Assembly (NCBI GenBank): GCA_041390125.1
Contig: JAWKQN010000011.1
Location: 62,001-126,000, forward strand
DNA: 64,000 nt
Source: Gemmatimonadota bacterium
Lineage (GTDB): Bacteria > Gemmatimonadota > Gemmatimonadetes > Longimicrobiales > Gaopeijiaceae
Reading direction: 5' to 3'
The translations under genes and the position numbers were made by a program. Below the pieces are notes generated by a model, which worked only from the letters and a program-made list of their open reading frames with translations, was not told the origin of the DNA and made no database searches. Positions 1 through 8,498 of this stretch are shown here, piece after piece (position 1 is the stretch's first letter; the number at the start of each line of letters is the position of its first letter).

Positions 1-1583
1 AAGTGGGCCGGGTAGGCCTCGTGCGAGTACCGTTGGCCCAGACGCGCGTAGGTGGCGACGGCGGAGTCGGCGATGGCGAGGCCGAGGTCGACCAGCCCCT
101 GGTTCACGTAGGTCTGCCCGATCGCGGCCAACAGCCCGGCCCGGATCTCGGGTTCCTCCGCCATCGCGGTATCGAGCGCCCCCACCGACGCGCGCAACAC
201 CTCCTGCAGGCCCACGTCCGCGCCCAGCCGGAACGGATCGGCCGACGAGAGCGTCTCCTGCATGAACCGATTGATCGCGCTGGCCTTGCGCGCCTCCAAT
301 CGAGCCAGCCGCGCCTGGTCGGTGGCCCGCCGACCCTGATGCAGCGTGGCCGCCATTCCAGCGACCAGCGACACGATGACCAAGACCGAGAGGGCGACCG
401 CTGCGCGATTCCGTTGCACGAACTTGCGCATCCGGTACCCGCGGTCCTCGCCGTGGGCCCGGACCGGTAACCCCGTGAGATGATTGCCCAGGTCTCCGGA
501 GAGCTCGGCCACCGACGCATAGCGTCGTTCGGGCTCCTTCCGGAGCGCCATCATCACGATGTCGTCGAGCTCGCGGGGAAGCCGCGCGCCCTGCGGAAGG
601 TCGGGGCCGGGCCCCGGCGCGGACCCGACGGGCGCGTTCGTGCCCGTCCGCGTGGACCGACGCGCCTCTCCGGGGGTCATCGGATCGTCTCGAAGCACGC
701 GAGCCATCAGGGCGCCGACGCCGTCGGTTCCCGCGAATGGAGGGCGGCCCGCGAGGAGCAGGTAGAGGAGCGCGCCGAGCTGATAGACGTCCGTGGCCGT
801 GGTCAGCGGCTCGCCCTTGAACTGCTCCGGTGCGGCATAGTCCGGAGTCAGAGGGGCCCCGCCCATCCGGGTGAGGCCCTCCTCCGGCTCCGGACTCAGC
901 GCCTTCGCGACGCCGAAGTCCAACAGCTTGGGTCGCCCGTCCTCGGTGACGAGGATGTTGGAGGGCTTGATGTCCCGGTGCAGGACCAGACGACTGTGGG
1001 CGTGCTCGACCGCAGCGCACACCTCCCGGAACAGCCAGATCCGGTCCTCGATGGAGAGGCCCCGCGCTTCGCACCACGTGTGGATCGGCACTCCGTCCAC
1101 GTACTCCATGACCAGATAGGGCAGCCCGTCCTCCGCGGTGCCCCCGTCCAGGATGCGCGCGATGTTCGGGTGCTCCAGGCGGGCGAGAAACCGACGCTCC
1201 AACGTGAAGCGCTCCACGCCCCGATCATCGAGGGAGCCCAGCCCGAGCGTCTTGATGGCCACCCGCTGATCGAAGGTGCCGTCGGTCCGGTGTGCGGAGT
1301 ACACCGTCCCCATCCCGCCCCGCCCCACGATTCCATCGATGGTCCACGGGCCGATGCGGCGCCCCAGCCAGGGGGCCGGGTCCAGCGGCGCGGACAGGTC
1401 CACCCCATCCACCGAGAAGGCGACCGTCGCGTCCCGGTCGTAGGCCAGGAGGGACTCGACCTCCGCGCGCAACAACTCGTCGCCCGCGCACAGCTCCGTG
1501 AGCAGCGCAGGCCGCTCCTCGTCGCTGACCTCGAAGCTGGCCTGGAAGACCTCCCGAGCACGTCTGAACAGGTCGTCCGTCAT
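1..1583 (-). CDS. Serine/threonine protein kinase, membrane-bound (C-terminus beyond the window)
   Basis: Hanks-type kinase of the bacterial PknB class; phosphorylates protein Ser/Thr from ATP at the cytoplasmic membrane. 527 codons are visible and no stop is reached before position 1. Seen: a glycine-loop region (IVGRGGMGTVY) followed by VAIK near residue 110, catalytic HRDIKPSN near residue 200, DFG near 220, APEQ activation segment, and a single hydrophobic helix near residues 390-410, after which a helical region resembling TPR sensor arrays of this family begins. The N-terminal 70 residues form the usual helical region before the kinase. The ATG at 1583 has a strong GGAGGAG ribosome site immediately upstream. 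It follows an ECF sigma factor and a lipoprotein on the same strand; pairing of TIGR02999 sigma factors with such kinases is common in this bacterial group. Target proteins are unknown. Confidence 0.93.
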   Translation of the reverse strand, partial: MTDDLFRRAREVFQASFEVSDEERPALLTELCAGDELLRAEVESLLAYDRDATVAFSVDGVDLSAPLDPAPWLGRRIGPWTIDGIVGRGGMGTVYSAHRTDGTFDQRVAIKTLGLGSLDDRGVERFTLERRFLARLEHPNIARILDGGTAEDGLPYLVMEYVDGVPIHTWCEARGLSIEDRIWLFREVCAAVEHAHSRLVLHRDIKPSNILVTEDGRPKLLDFGVAKALSPEPEEGLTRMGGAPLTPDYAAPEQFKGEPLTTATDVYQLGALLYLLLAGRPPFAGTDGVGALMARVLRDDPMTPGEARRSTRTGTNAPVGSAPGPGPDLPQGARLPRELDDIVMMALRKEPERRYASVAELSGDLGNHLTGLPVRAHGEDRGYRMRKFVQRNRAAVALSVLVIVSLVAGMAATLHQGRRATDQARLARLEARKASAINRFMQETLSSADPFRLGADVGLQEVLRASVGALDTAMAEEPEIRAGLLAAIGQTYVNQGLVDLGLAIADSAVATYARLGQRYSHEAYPAH

Positions 1584-1610
1584 CTCCTCCTCGTGCGATG
1601 CCGGGGTACG

Positions 1611-1650
1611 GCCGGCCCGGCCGAACATGGCAGGTTCGGACCGGGCCGGC
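1611..1650. terminator. Strong hairpin between lipoprotein and kinase genes
   Basis: Inverted repeat: 16-bp arms (1611-1626 and 1634-1650) interrupted by one bulged A, with a 7-nt loop. It fills most of the 96-bp gap between the lipoprotein stop and the kinase start. No U-tract follows on the minus strand, so it may act as a partial terminator/attenuator or as an mRNA 3' stabiliser that separates kinase level from that of the upstream genes. Confidence 0.5.
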
Positions 1651-1679
1651 ACGCGATTCCTCGGAAGAGCATTCCGGCG

Positions 1680-3203
1680 TCAGGGCACGGTGTAGACGCG
1701 CACCGCGCCGCGCAGACCGCCTTGGGGGTAGCCCCGCAGGCCGGTCGCAACGGTATGGCCGTCCGCCGACAGCGCCACGGCCCAACCCAGGTTGTCGGTC
1801 GGCTGGTCACCCATGATCTCCATGCCCGCCTGGATCCACGCCGAACCGGTCCAGTCGTAGAGCGTCAGGGTTCCGTTGGTGTTGGTGCCCGCGAAGGGAC
1901 GACCGATGGCGATCCGGCTGCCGTCCGCCGAGAGCGAGATGGGCATGTGCAGGTTGAACGCCGCCGGTACGCTGAAGTCCGGCCCCATCTGCACCCAGGT
2001 GCCGGCCACCAGCTCGAACACCTTGGCGTAATCTCCCGACTGGGCGCCCCAGCCCGCGACGCGGGTGCCGTCCCGGGAGATCGAGACCGCCATTCCGAAC
2101 AGCTCGTTGCTGCCGTTGCCGTTCCCGTCCATGTCCTGCCCCACCTGAACCCACGCCGAGCCGCTCCACGCGTGGACGCGCACCTGACCCGCCCCGGAGC
2201 CCGCGCCGTCATTCCCTTGTGCGCCGACGGCCACGCGGTCGCCACCTCCCGAGAGGTCGACCGAGACGCCCGATCTGTCCCCCGGTGCTTCGCCCATGAT
2301 GTCGGTGCCGAGTTGCGACCAGGCACCTCCGCTCAGCGCATACACCCGCACCGCACCTTCGGCGTTGCCTACCGTGCCGGCGTTGGGGACACCCACCGCA
2401 ACGCGGTCCCCGGTCGTCGACAGTGCGACCGAGTAGCCCAGCTGCCGGCCGGTGTTGCCGGAGATGGTCGAGCCCACCTGGTTCCAGCCGCTTCCCACGT
2501 ATTCGTAGACCTGGACGGTGCCGCCGTTGCCGTTGGCCCGGTGACGCCCGATGGCGATCCGGTTTCCATCGCCCGAGATGGCGATGGTGTTCTCCTCACC
2601 GATGAGCTGGCCCGCCGAGCCGCCGTCGAAGTCGGCACCGAGCTGGTCCCAGGACGTGCCGCTCCATTCGAAGACACGCACGTGCCCGGACTGGTTGAGG
2701 TTGCCGCTGTTGGTCGGCGCCCCCGCGACGATCCGCGTGCCGTCGTCGGAGATGGCGAGCGCGCGGCCGAACTGGTCGTTCACCGCCTCACCCAGGATCG
2801 TCGACCCGAGTGGGCCGGCGGCGGCGGCGGTCGGGTTGACCTGGCGGCTCGTGGACCCCGAGGCGCCGCCGTTGTCGGTCACGGTGAGCACGACATCGAA
2901 CGAGCCCGCGGCGGCGTAGACGTGCGTCGCCGTCGCGCCGGCCGCCGACGTGCCGTCCCCGAAGGTCCAGGCATACGAGGCCACGGTGCCGTCGGAGTCG
3001 GAGGACGCCGCACCGTCGAACGAGCAGGTCAGGTCCGTGCAGGTGAACGTGAAGCTCGCCGTGGGGGATTGATTCGGCGCATCCCCCGGGCCGGTGCTGT
3101 CCCCGGAGCAGGCCCCGAGCACCAGGACACAGACCATCGAGGCAAACACCCAGCGAAGATGCGGGCGAACGGTTGTCGCGACCCGCTGCAATGAGGTCGG
3201 CAT
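1680..3203 (-). CDS. Lipoprotein with PKD domain and FG-GAP-type beta-propeller
   Basis: Predicted exported surface or periplasmic lipoprotein of 507 residues. Basic N-terminus and hydrophobic stretch end in the lipobox VLGAC (cysteine near residue 32). A PKD domain follows (roughly residues 45-125; SPTASF start, WTFGDGT core, VVLTVTDNGG end). The rest is a run of about seven repeats of the type GxxVALSxDGxRVAVGxP alternating with VRVYxWSGSxWxQ, the signature of FG-GAP_2/integrin-like propellers. Such proteins usually bind ligands or other surface proteins; no enzyme residues are seen. It lies between an ECF sigma factor and a kinase on the same strand, an unusual position that suggests it may be a target or sensory partner of that pair (inference). 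Confidence 0.85.
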   Translation of the reverse strand: MPTSLQRVATTVRPHLRWVFASMVCVLVLGACSGDSTGPGDAPNQSPTASFTFTCTDLTCSFDGAASSDSDGTVASYAWTFGDGTSAAGATATHVYAAAGSFDVVLTVTDNGGASGSTSRQVNPTAAAAGPLGSTILGEAVNDQFGRALAISDDGTRIVAGAPTNSGNLNQSGHVRVFEWSGTSWDQLGADFDGGSAGQLIGEENTIAISGDGNRIAIGRHRANGNGGTVQVYEYVGSGWNQVGSTISGNTGRQLGYSVALSTTGDRVAVGVPNAGTVGNAEGAVRVYALSGGAWSQLGTDIMGEAPGDRSGVSVDLSGGGDRVAVGAQGNDGAGSGAGQVRVHAWSGSAWVQVGQDMDGNGNGSNELFGMAVSISRDGTRVAGWGAQSGDYAKVFELVAGTWVQMGPDFSVPAAFNLHMPISLSADGSRIAIGRPFAGTNTNGTLTLYDWTGSAWIQAGMEIMGDQPTDNLGWAVALSADGHTVATGLRGYPQGGLRGAVRVYTVP

Positions 3204-3398
3204 GACGCCACTCCAGGCTCACCGTTGTCGTGCGATCGGTGACGTTCGAGTCGCGCCTGCGAGGGGTGCCCGCGCCTGTGACTCGCCGGCCGCGCGGCCG
3301 GGCCCGATCGGTGGATCGTCCAGGACGCGGGGTGGCGGCCGAGATGGGATCATGGGGGTCGCCGGCGGGCCCGCGCTCGGCGCGGGGCCGGGGACGTG

Positions 3399-4016
3399 TC
3401 AGCGTTCCAGTTCGCGCTTCAGCCAGGCCCGGGCGTGGCGCCAGTCCCGCTTCACGGTCGGCGTGGAGATCCCGAGCAGGTCGGCGACCTCCTCCACGCT
3501 CAGCCCCGCGAAGAAGCGCAGCTCCACCACGCGTCCCTGGCGCGCATCGAGCTCGGTCAGCCGCTCGAGGGCTGCGTGGAGCGCCAGCACGTCGACGTCC
3601 CCGGTGGGAGAGAGGGACAGATCCTCGTGCAGGGTGAGCGGGTCTCTGCCCCCACCCCGCTTCTCCGCGCCGCGGGATCGGGCATGGTCCACCAGGATCC
3701 GTCGCATGGCGGATGCGGCGATCGACATGAAGTGGGACCGATTCTGCCATTCGGAGCGCCGTTGTCCCGCCAGGCGGATGAACGCCTCGTGCACCAGCAC
3801 GGTCGCCTGCAGCGTGTGGCCTGGGCGCTCGCGCGCCATGAACGACCCGGCCAGGCGGCGCAGCTCGCGGTAGATCAGGGGATAGAGCTGGTCTCCCGCA
3901 TGGGGATCGCCGGACTGGAAGTCCCGGAGCAGACGGGTCACCCCCCCGGGGTCGGGCTGGGCGTCGGGACCGACGTCCCCGGCAGCGGCGTCGGAGGGAG
4001 GGGGGGACTCAGGCAT
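3399..4016 (-). CDS. ECF-type RNA polymerase sigma factor, TIGR02999 family
   Basis: 205-residue sigma-70 family regulator of the ECF subfamily (PF07638/TIGR02999). Region 2 is recognised by YRELRRLAGSFMARERPGH, LVHEAFIRL and the MRRILVDHARSR segment near residues 105-120; region 4 helix-turn-helix by VVELRFFAGLSVEEVADLLGISTPTVKRDW near residues 160-192. The N-terminal 30 residues are Pro/Asp-rich and low complexity. Members of this family commonly lie next to Ser/Thr kinases instead of a classical anti-sigma factor, and no anti-sigma gene is visible here; the kinase two genes downstream may be the controller. Divergent from the plug-domain gene at 4152. Confidence 0.93.
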   Translation of the reverse strand: MPESPPPSDAAAGDVGPDAQPDPGGVTRLLRDFQSGDPHAGDQLYPLIYRELRRLAGSFMARERPGHTLQATVLVHEAFIRLAGQRRSEWQNRSHFMSIAASAMRRILVDHARSRGAEKRGGGRDPLTLHEDLSLSPTGDVDVLALHAALERLTELDARQGRVVELRFFAGLSVEEVADLLGISTPTVKRDWRHARAWLKRELER

Positions 4017-4089
4017 CCGGCAGAGTGCGGCGGCGCCATCCCGGGGTCAATCCGGGCCCCGGGGGCCCTTCCTTCGCTCGCTCCCGCGG

Positions 4090-4120
4090 TTGACACGGCC
4101 CGGGCAGCCCCGCGTATGCT
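4090..4120 (+). promoter_or_regulatory. Candidate sigma-70-like promoter for the plug-domain gene
   Basis: A perfect TTGACA at 4090-4095 and TATGCT at 4115-4120 with a 19-bp spacer, 31 bp ahead of the ATG at 4152. The long spacer and imperfect -10 make this tentative, but it lies in the divergent gap between the sigma factor gene and the plug gene. Confidence 0.4.
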
Positions 4121-4151
4121 TTCCTGCGGCACACCCCGTGGCTCCGGACCC

Positions 4152-5387
4152 ATGCCCCGTCTCTGCTTCCTGTTCCTGGTCGCCCTGGCTTTGGGCCCCC
4201 CCAGCGCCGCCTTCGCCCAGGAAGCGGAGGCGCGCGTCGTCCTGTACGGCCGGGTCACCGACGCCGAGACGGGTCGCGCCGTCCCCGACGCGGAGGTCCG
4301 GCTGGGCGAGGCGCTCTCCGTCACCGACGCCCAGGGCCTCTTCTCCTTCGAGGCCGTGCCGGCGGGCCGCTACCTGGTGAGCGTCGAGCACCTGGGCTTC
4401 GGCACCTTCGAGGAGGCCGTGGACCTGGTGCCGCCCACGATCTCGCTCCGCATCCGCATCTCGGCCACCGCCATCCAGCTCGACCCCGTCGTGGTCACCG
4501 CGCTCGGCCGGGACGAGCAGCGTGCCCGCAGCAGCGGTAGCCAGCGCAATGTGGTCACCCGCGAGGAGATCGCCCAGTCCCAGGGCACCGGCACCGATCT
4601 GGGCCGCGTGCTGGCGCGCAGCGTTCCGGGCGTGCAGCTCCGGCAGGCCCCCACGATGGGCGCACCCATCTGCATCGAGTTCCGGGGCGCGCGCACGCTG
4701 GACCCGAGCGCCGGCTGCAACGAGCCCATGGTCTTCCTCGACGGCGTGCGCGTCTCCGCCCCGCGCTTCCTGTATGCCTCGCTCCCGCTGGAGGAAGTCG
4801 AGCGCATGGAGATGATCCCGCCCGGCGAAGCCGGCGTGGGCTACGGGGCGGACTCCCGCTTCGGTGTCCTGCTGATCACCACGCGCACGGCCGCGAGCAT
4901 CCGCGGAGAGCCCGAGGGACGCGTCGCCTTCCGCGGCACGGACCGCGCGTACGACTGGTCGCTGGAAGGCCAGGACTACGGGTGGGAGAAGGTCTTCCTG
5001 ACCGCCGCCGTCGCGAATGCGGCGGGGCTGGCGCTGGGCGTCGTGGCCGGGCGGAGCTGCCTGTCGTTCGACGGGCTGTCCAACCACTTCTTCGAATCCG
5101 AGTGCGGCTCGTTGGCCACGGCGGGAGCGCGTCTGGCCCTGGTGGGCTTCCCGCTGCTGGGCACCACCTTGGGCGCGCGCTGGTCGGGGGACACCGACCT
5201 GTCCCGCGGCCGCTGGGCCCACACCCTCCTGGGCGCCGCGCTGGTCGGGGTCCCGGGCTACATCCTCGCCGCTTCGGGCGGCGAGGATGCCTTCGGGGGG
5301 GCGTCCTGGGCGGGTGGCGCGTTCCTCCTGGTGGGGGTGCCGGCCGTCGCCACCCTGGCCGACCGCCTCTTCCGCACCGTCCGCTGA
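4152..5387 (+). CDS. Secreted carboxypeptidase-regulatory/TonB-plug protein without a beta-barrel, with C-terminal hydrophobic segments
   Basis: 411 residues. Signal peptide ending AAFAQ; then a carboxypeptidase-regulatory-like beta-sandwich (residues about 30-110: VLYGRVTDAETGRAVPDAEV, GLFSFEAVPAGRYLVSVEHLGF). A TonB-receptor plug-like domain follows (about 120-250: VVTREEIAQ, DLGRVLARSVPGVQLR, PMVFLDGVRV, VERMEMIPPGEAGVGYG). Instead of a 22-strand barrel the last 150 residues hold several Ala/Gly/Leu-rich hydrophobic stretches that look like membrane helices. It therefore cannot be a complete TonB receptor. Possible roles are an outer-membrane accessory or assembly partner (inference). The ATG at 4152 is chosen because it begins the signal peptide. 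A second barrel-less plug protein is encoded at 12678-14006. Confidence 0.8.
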   Translation: MPRLCFLFLVALALGPPSAAFAQEAEARVVLYGRVTDAETGRAVPDAEVRLGEALSVTDAQGLFSFEAVPAGRYLVSVEHLGFGTFEEAVDLVPPTISLRIRISATAIQLDPVVVTALGRDEQRARSSGSQRNVVTREEIAQSQGTGTDLGRVLARSVPGVQLRQAPTMGAPICIEFRGARTLDPSAGCNEPMVFLDGVRVSAPRFLYASLPLEEVERMEMIPPGEAGVGYGADSRFGVLLITTRTAASIRGEPEGRVAFRGTDRAYDWSLEGQDYGWEKVFLTAAVANAAGLALGVVAGRSCLSFDGLSNHFFESECGSLATAGARLALVGFPLLGTTLGARWSGDTDLSRGRWAHTLLGAALVGVPGYILAASGGEDAFGGASWAGGAFLLVGVPAVATLADRLFRTVR

Positions 5388-5388
5388 A

Positions 5389-5414
5389 CCGGAGCGCGCG
5401 TCAGCGCGCTCCGG
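5389..5414. terminator. Hairpin between convergent genes
   Basis: Perfect 11-bp inverted repeat (5389-5399 with 5404-5414) and loop GTCA. It lies in the 13-bp gap between two convergent genes and includes the stop and last codons of the S46 peptidase gene. Without a U-tract, but well placed as a bidirectional terminator. Confidence 0.55.
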
Positions 5415-7674
5415 CCCGGGCTCCCGCTTCCAGCTCGTCCGCGATGCGCGCCAGGCCGTACAGGTCGCGCAGCGCTTCCAGGATGCCGCGCGCATCGACG
5501 GCCACCGAGCGCGCCGTCTCGGTCAGGTAGATGTAGTCGCCCGTCAGGCTCTCGATGTTGCCGTCGAAGACCAGCCCGACCACCCGCAGATCCTGGTCCA
5601 CCACGGGCGAGCCCGAGTTGCCGCCGATGATGTCCGCGGTCGACACGAAGTTGAGCGCGGTGGACAGATCGAACGACGACGGCGGCTTCACCCACCGGTC
5701 CGGCAGCGCCCAGGGATTGGTGCCGCCTTCGGCGCCGTTGAAGGAGTAATAGCGGTCGTAGAGCCCGTAGAACGTGGTGTGCGGGGGTGCCAGCGTGCCG
5801 TTGTAGCGGTAGCCCGACACCACGCCGTCCGCGATGCGGAGAGAGAAGGTCGCGTCGGGCGGCACGTTCGTGCCGTACACGTCGAAGCGGGCCTGACCGA
5901 GCTGCACGCGCAGCTCCTCCTCGGTGGCGCTGAGCGGTCCGATGCCCTCCTGGAAGGGTCCGATCAACCCGAACATGCGCTGCACGAGCTGCATGGCCGG
6001 ATCGCCGGGATTCAGCGTGCCGGACTCGAGCGCCTCGACCGCCGACGCGGAGTCTGAGAGCGCCGACCCCTGGATGATCATCGCCGCCGCGCCTTCGGGT
6101 GAACGCCCCTGCAGCAGCGCCTGCACCTGGGGATCGTCCTCCCCGTAGTTGCGGATCAGATCCTCGAAGCGCGCCTCCAGCAGCAGCTCGTCCAGCTCCT
6201 GCGGGTAGTCGGGCACCGCCATGAACTCGTCCAGCGCCTCCTGCACCGCCTCCGCCGGTGCGCCCTGTGCGCGCGCCCCCAGGACCTGGAAGGCTGGCAG
6301 CACGCGGGCGAGCGTGGCGGAGCCGTAGGCGGGAACGTTGAAGCCCAGGAAGGAGCCGAAGCCCGCAGCATAATCGCCTTTGGCCTCCTGGATCTCCGCC
6401 ATGCGCTCCACCAGGCCACCGTACTCCGCGCGCAGCTCGGGGTCGGACTGGATGGAATCCAGGAAGCTCTGCTCGTAGTCGCGGCGCTTGGCGAGGATGA
6501 CCGGGTCGTGCAAGCCCTCGATCACGCCCCGATAGGACTTCTGCGAGTTCTGCAGGCTGAAGATCTCGTTCCGCAGGTCGAGCGCCTCGGCCGTCTCTGG
6601 ATCACGCGCGTAGTACGCCTCCAGCGCCTCGATCCGGGAATCGATGAACTCGAGCACCTTCTTGTCGCCGACGTCGCGGCGGAACTCGAGCTCGGCCACG
6701 GTCTGGATGCGCGACGTGGAGCCAGGGTTGCCGATGACAAACACGGCGTCGCCTTCGGAGATGCCGTCGGTGCTCCAGCGGAAGTAGACGTCACGTGTGT
6801 CGAGCGGCTGCCCGTTGTCGTACACGCGCAGGAAGCTCATGTCGAGGTTGTAGCGCGGGTACGTGAAGTTGTCGGGGTCGCCGCCGAAGAAGCCGATCTG
6901 GAGCTCCGGCGCCATCACCAGCCGCACGTCCGTGTAGCGGCGGAAGATGTACGCCGAATAGCGGCCGCCGTCGTAGAGCGTGACGATCTCCACGTGGTAG
7001 CCGCCGTCCTCCCCGCCCCGCTCCTCCAGCAGGCTCTCCTCCAGCTCCTCGATGCGCGCCTGGCGGGCCTCGCCGCGGGCCTCGTCGTCCGTGATGCCCT
7101 GCTCGGCCGCGCGGATCTCGCCCGTCACGTCGCGGATCTCGACGAGCTGATCGGCCTCGAAGTCCTCGATGGGCCGCTCGTCCTGCTGACGGCGCGCGAG
7201 GAAGCCGTCGTCCAGGAGCGTTTCCCCCTCCTCGGTGACGGCCGAGACGTGATCGCGCGCGCAGTGGTGGTTGGTCATGACCAGCCCGTTCGGCGACACG
7301 AACGAGGCCGAGCAGCCCGGGATGCGCAGCGCGCCCAGACGGGCGCGCGCGAACCAGGCCGAATCCGGCTGGAAGCCGTAGGTGCGCGCGAAGTACTCGC
7401 TGGGCGGGAAGTCGAACGTCCACATGCGACCGTTGTCGAAGACCCCGGCGCGCACCGTGTCCAGACCGGGCACGGCCTGCACCGCGGGCGCGGGTGTGCC
7501 GGCGGGCTCGGGCGCGGACACCACGGCCGTGTCGGGCTGGTCCGTCGCGACCGGGGCCGGCATGGGGGCGCTGCGCGGTTCGGCGGCGGGCCCGCTCGCG
7601 CAGGACCCGAGCACGAACAGCACAGGAAGGACGAGCCCGGCGTGGAGGCGGGCGGGACGCGAGGCGGCGGTCAT
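5401..7674 (-). CDS. S46 family dipeptidyl peptidase (DPP7/DPP11-like), lipoprotein
   Basis: Secreted serine exopeptidase of 757 residues that removes dipeptides from peptide N-termini. The start at 7674 gives an AGGGAG ribosome site and a lipoprotein signal (LFVLGSC). Catalytic His lies in TNHHCARDHV near residue 135; the nucleophile is in GGNSGSPVVD near residue 687. The residue 18 positions after the serine is Gly (FDG). In family members I know, Gly there goes with hydrophobic P1 preference (DPP7 type), Arg with acidic P1 (DPP11 type). Length is typical of S46. Last gene of a minus-strand run with DsbA/CcdA thiol-redox genes. A Pro/Ala-rich linker follows the lipid anchor. Confidence 0.93.
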   Translation of the reverse strand: MTAASRPARLHAGLVLPVLFVLGSCASGPAAEPRSAPMPAPVATDQPDTAVVSAPEPAGTPAPAVQAVPGLDTVRAGVFDNGRMWTFDFPPSEYFARTYGFQPDSAWFARARLGALRIPGCSASFVSPNGLVMTNHHCARDHVSAVTEEGETLLDDGFLARRQQDERPIEDFEADQLVEIRDVTGEIRAAEQGITDDEARGEARQARIEELEESLLEERGGEDGGYHVEIVTLYDGGRYSAYIFRRYTDVRLVMAPELQIGFFGGDPDNFTYPRYNLDMSFLRVYDNGQPLDTRDVYFRWSTDGISEGDAVFVIGNPGSTSRIQTVAELEFRRDVGDKKVLEFIDSRIEALEAYYARDPETAEALDLRNEIFSLQNSQKSYRGVIEGLHDPVILAKRRDYEQSFLDSIQSDPELRAEYGGLVERMAEIQEAKGDYAAGFGSFLGFNVPAYGSATLARVLPAFQVLGARAQGAPAEAVQEALDEFMAVPDYPQELDELLLEARFEDLIRNYGEDDPQVQALLQGRSPEGAAAMIIQGSALSDSASAVEALESGTLNPGDPAMQLVQRMFGLIGPFQEGIGPLSATEEELRVQLGQARFDVYGTNVPPDATFSLRIADGVVSGYRYNGTLAPPHTTFYGLYDRYYSFNGAEGGTNPWALPDRWVKPPSSFDLSTALNFVSTADIIGGNSGSPVVDQDLRVVGLVFDGNIESLTGDYIYLTETARSVAVDARGILEALRDLYGLARIADELEAGARAGAR

Positions 7675-7736
7675 GGAGTCTCCCTGGGACGGCGGCGGCG
7701 GAGCGCCGGCGAGGCAGCGGCGGACCGGGGTGGCGG

Positions 7737-8498
7737 TCACGCCTTCAACACGGCGGTGACGAACCGCTCACCGCCTTCGACATGGACGTTGTGGCCGGCC
7801 TTGGGCACGACCTCGAGGTCGGCCCGGGGAAAATGGCGGACCATCTGCTCGAAATCTCCCTCCCGGACATAGTTCGAGCCACCCCCCACGATCAGGCGGG
7901 TGGGGCCGTCGAAGCGGTCCTCGGGGCGGAGCGGCGGCGCGGTGAACAGCGGCAGCTGACGCTTCAGCAGCTCCAGGTCCACCTGCCAGCGGTAGGCGCC
8001 CTCGTCCGTGCGATCGAGGTTGGTGAGCAGGAACAGACGGTGGGACCAGCTCGGGATGGCCTCCGCCATCTGGTCCTCGGCGTCCTTGCGCTGCGACACG
8101 CGGGACAGATCCACGCCCAGCATGGCGTCCAGCGAGCGGTAGTCCGGGGTGTAGGCGCGGGGCGCGATGTCCAGCACGAACAGCCGCTCCACCCGCTCCG
8201 GGTGCCAGCAGGCCAGGCACATGGCCACCTTCCCGCCCAGGCTGTGCCCCATCAGCGTCACGCGCTCCAGGCCGTGGGCGTCCAGGGTGTCGAGCACGGC
8301 CGCCACCATGGCGGGATAGTCCGCCGGCTCCAGGGCCGGCGAGGCGCCGTGGTTGGGCAGATCCAGCGCCAGGACGTGGTGGTGCTCGGCCAGGCGCTTC
8401 CCGGTGCTGGTCCAGTTCCGGGACGAGCCGAGCAGTCCGTGCAGCACGACCAGCGGTGGCCGGCCCGCGCCCCCCAGGTCGGCGGCGTGCAGGATCAA
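7737..8498 (-). CDS. Alpha/beta hydrolase (YbfF-like esterase)
   Basis: 253-residue cytoplasmic alpha/beta-fold hydrolase. Oxyanion motif LHGLLGSSRNW near residues 20-30, nucleophile elbow GHSLGG, acid region in DGPTRLIVGGGSN and catalytic His in AGHNVHVEG near the end. Close in layout to YbfF-type acyl-CoA/short-chain esterases, but the substrate cannot be read from sequence. The best start is a TTG at 8498 that overlaps the TGA stop of the upstream dsbA-like gene (TTGA), implying translational coupling; no ATG gives a sensible N-terminus. Confidence 0.85.
   Translation of the reverse strand: MILHAADLGGAGRPPLVVLHGLLGSSRNWTSTGKRLAEHHHVLALDLPNHGASPALEPADYPAMVAAVLDTLDAHGLERVTLMGHSLGGKVAMCLACWHPERVERLFVLDIAPRAYTPDYRSLDAMLGVDLSRVSQRKDAEDQMAEAIPSWSHRLFLLTNLDRTDEGAYRWQVDLELLKRQLPLFTAPPLRPEDRFDGPTRLIVGGGSNYVREGDFEQMVRHFPRADLEVVPKAGHNVHVEGGERFVTAVLKA

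Noticed and set aside
480..3194. 904-codon open frame on the plus strand
   Set aside because: It is opposite the kinase and PKD lipoprotein genes, is Arg/Gly/Pro-rich and has no domain; a product of high GC content.
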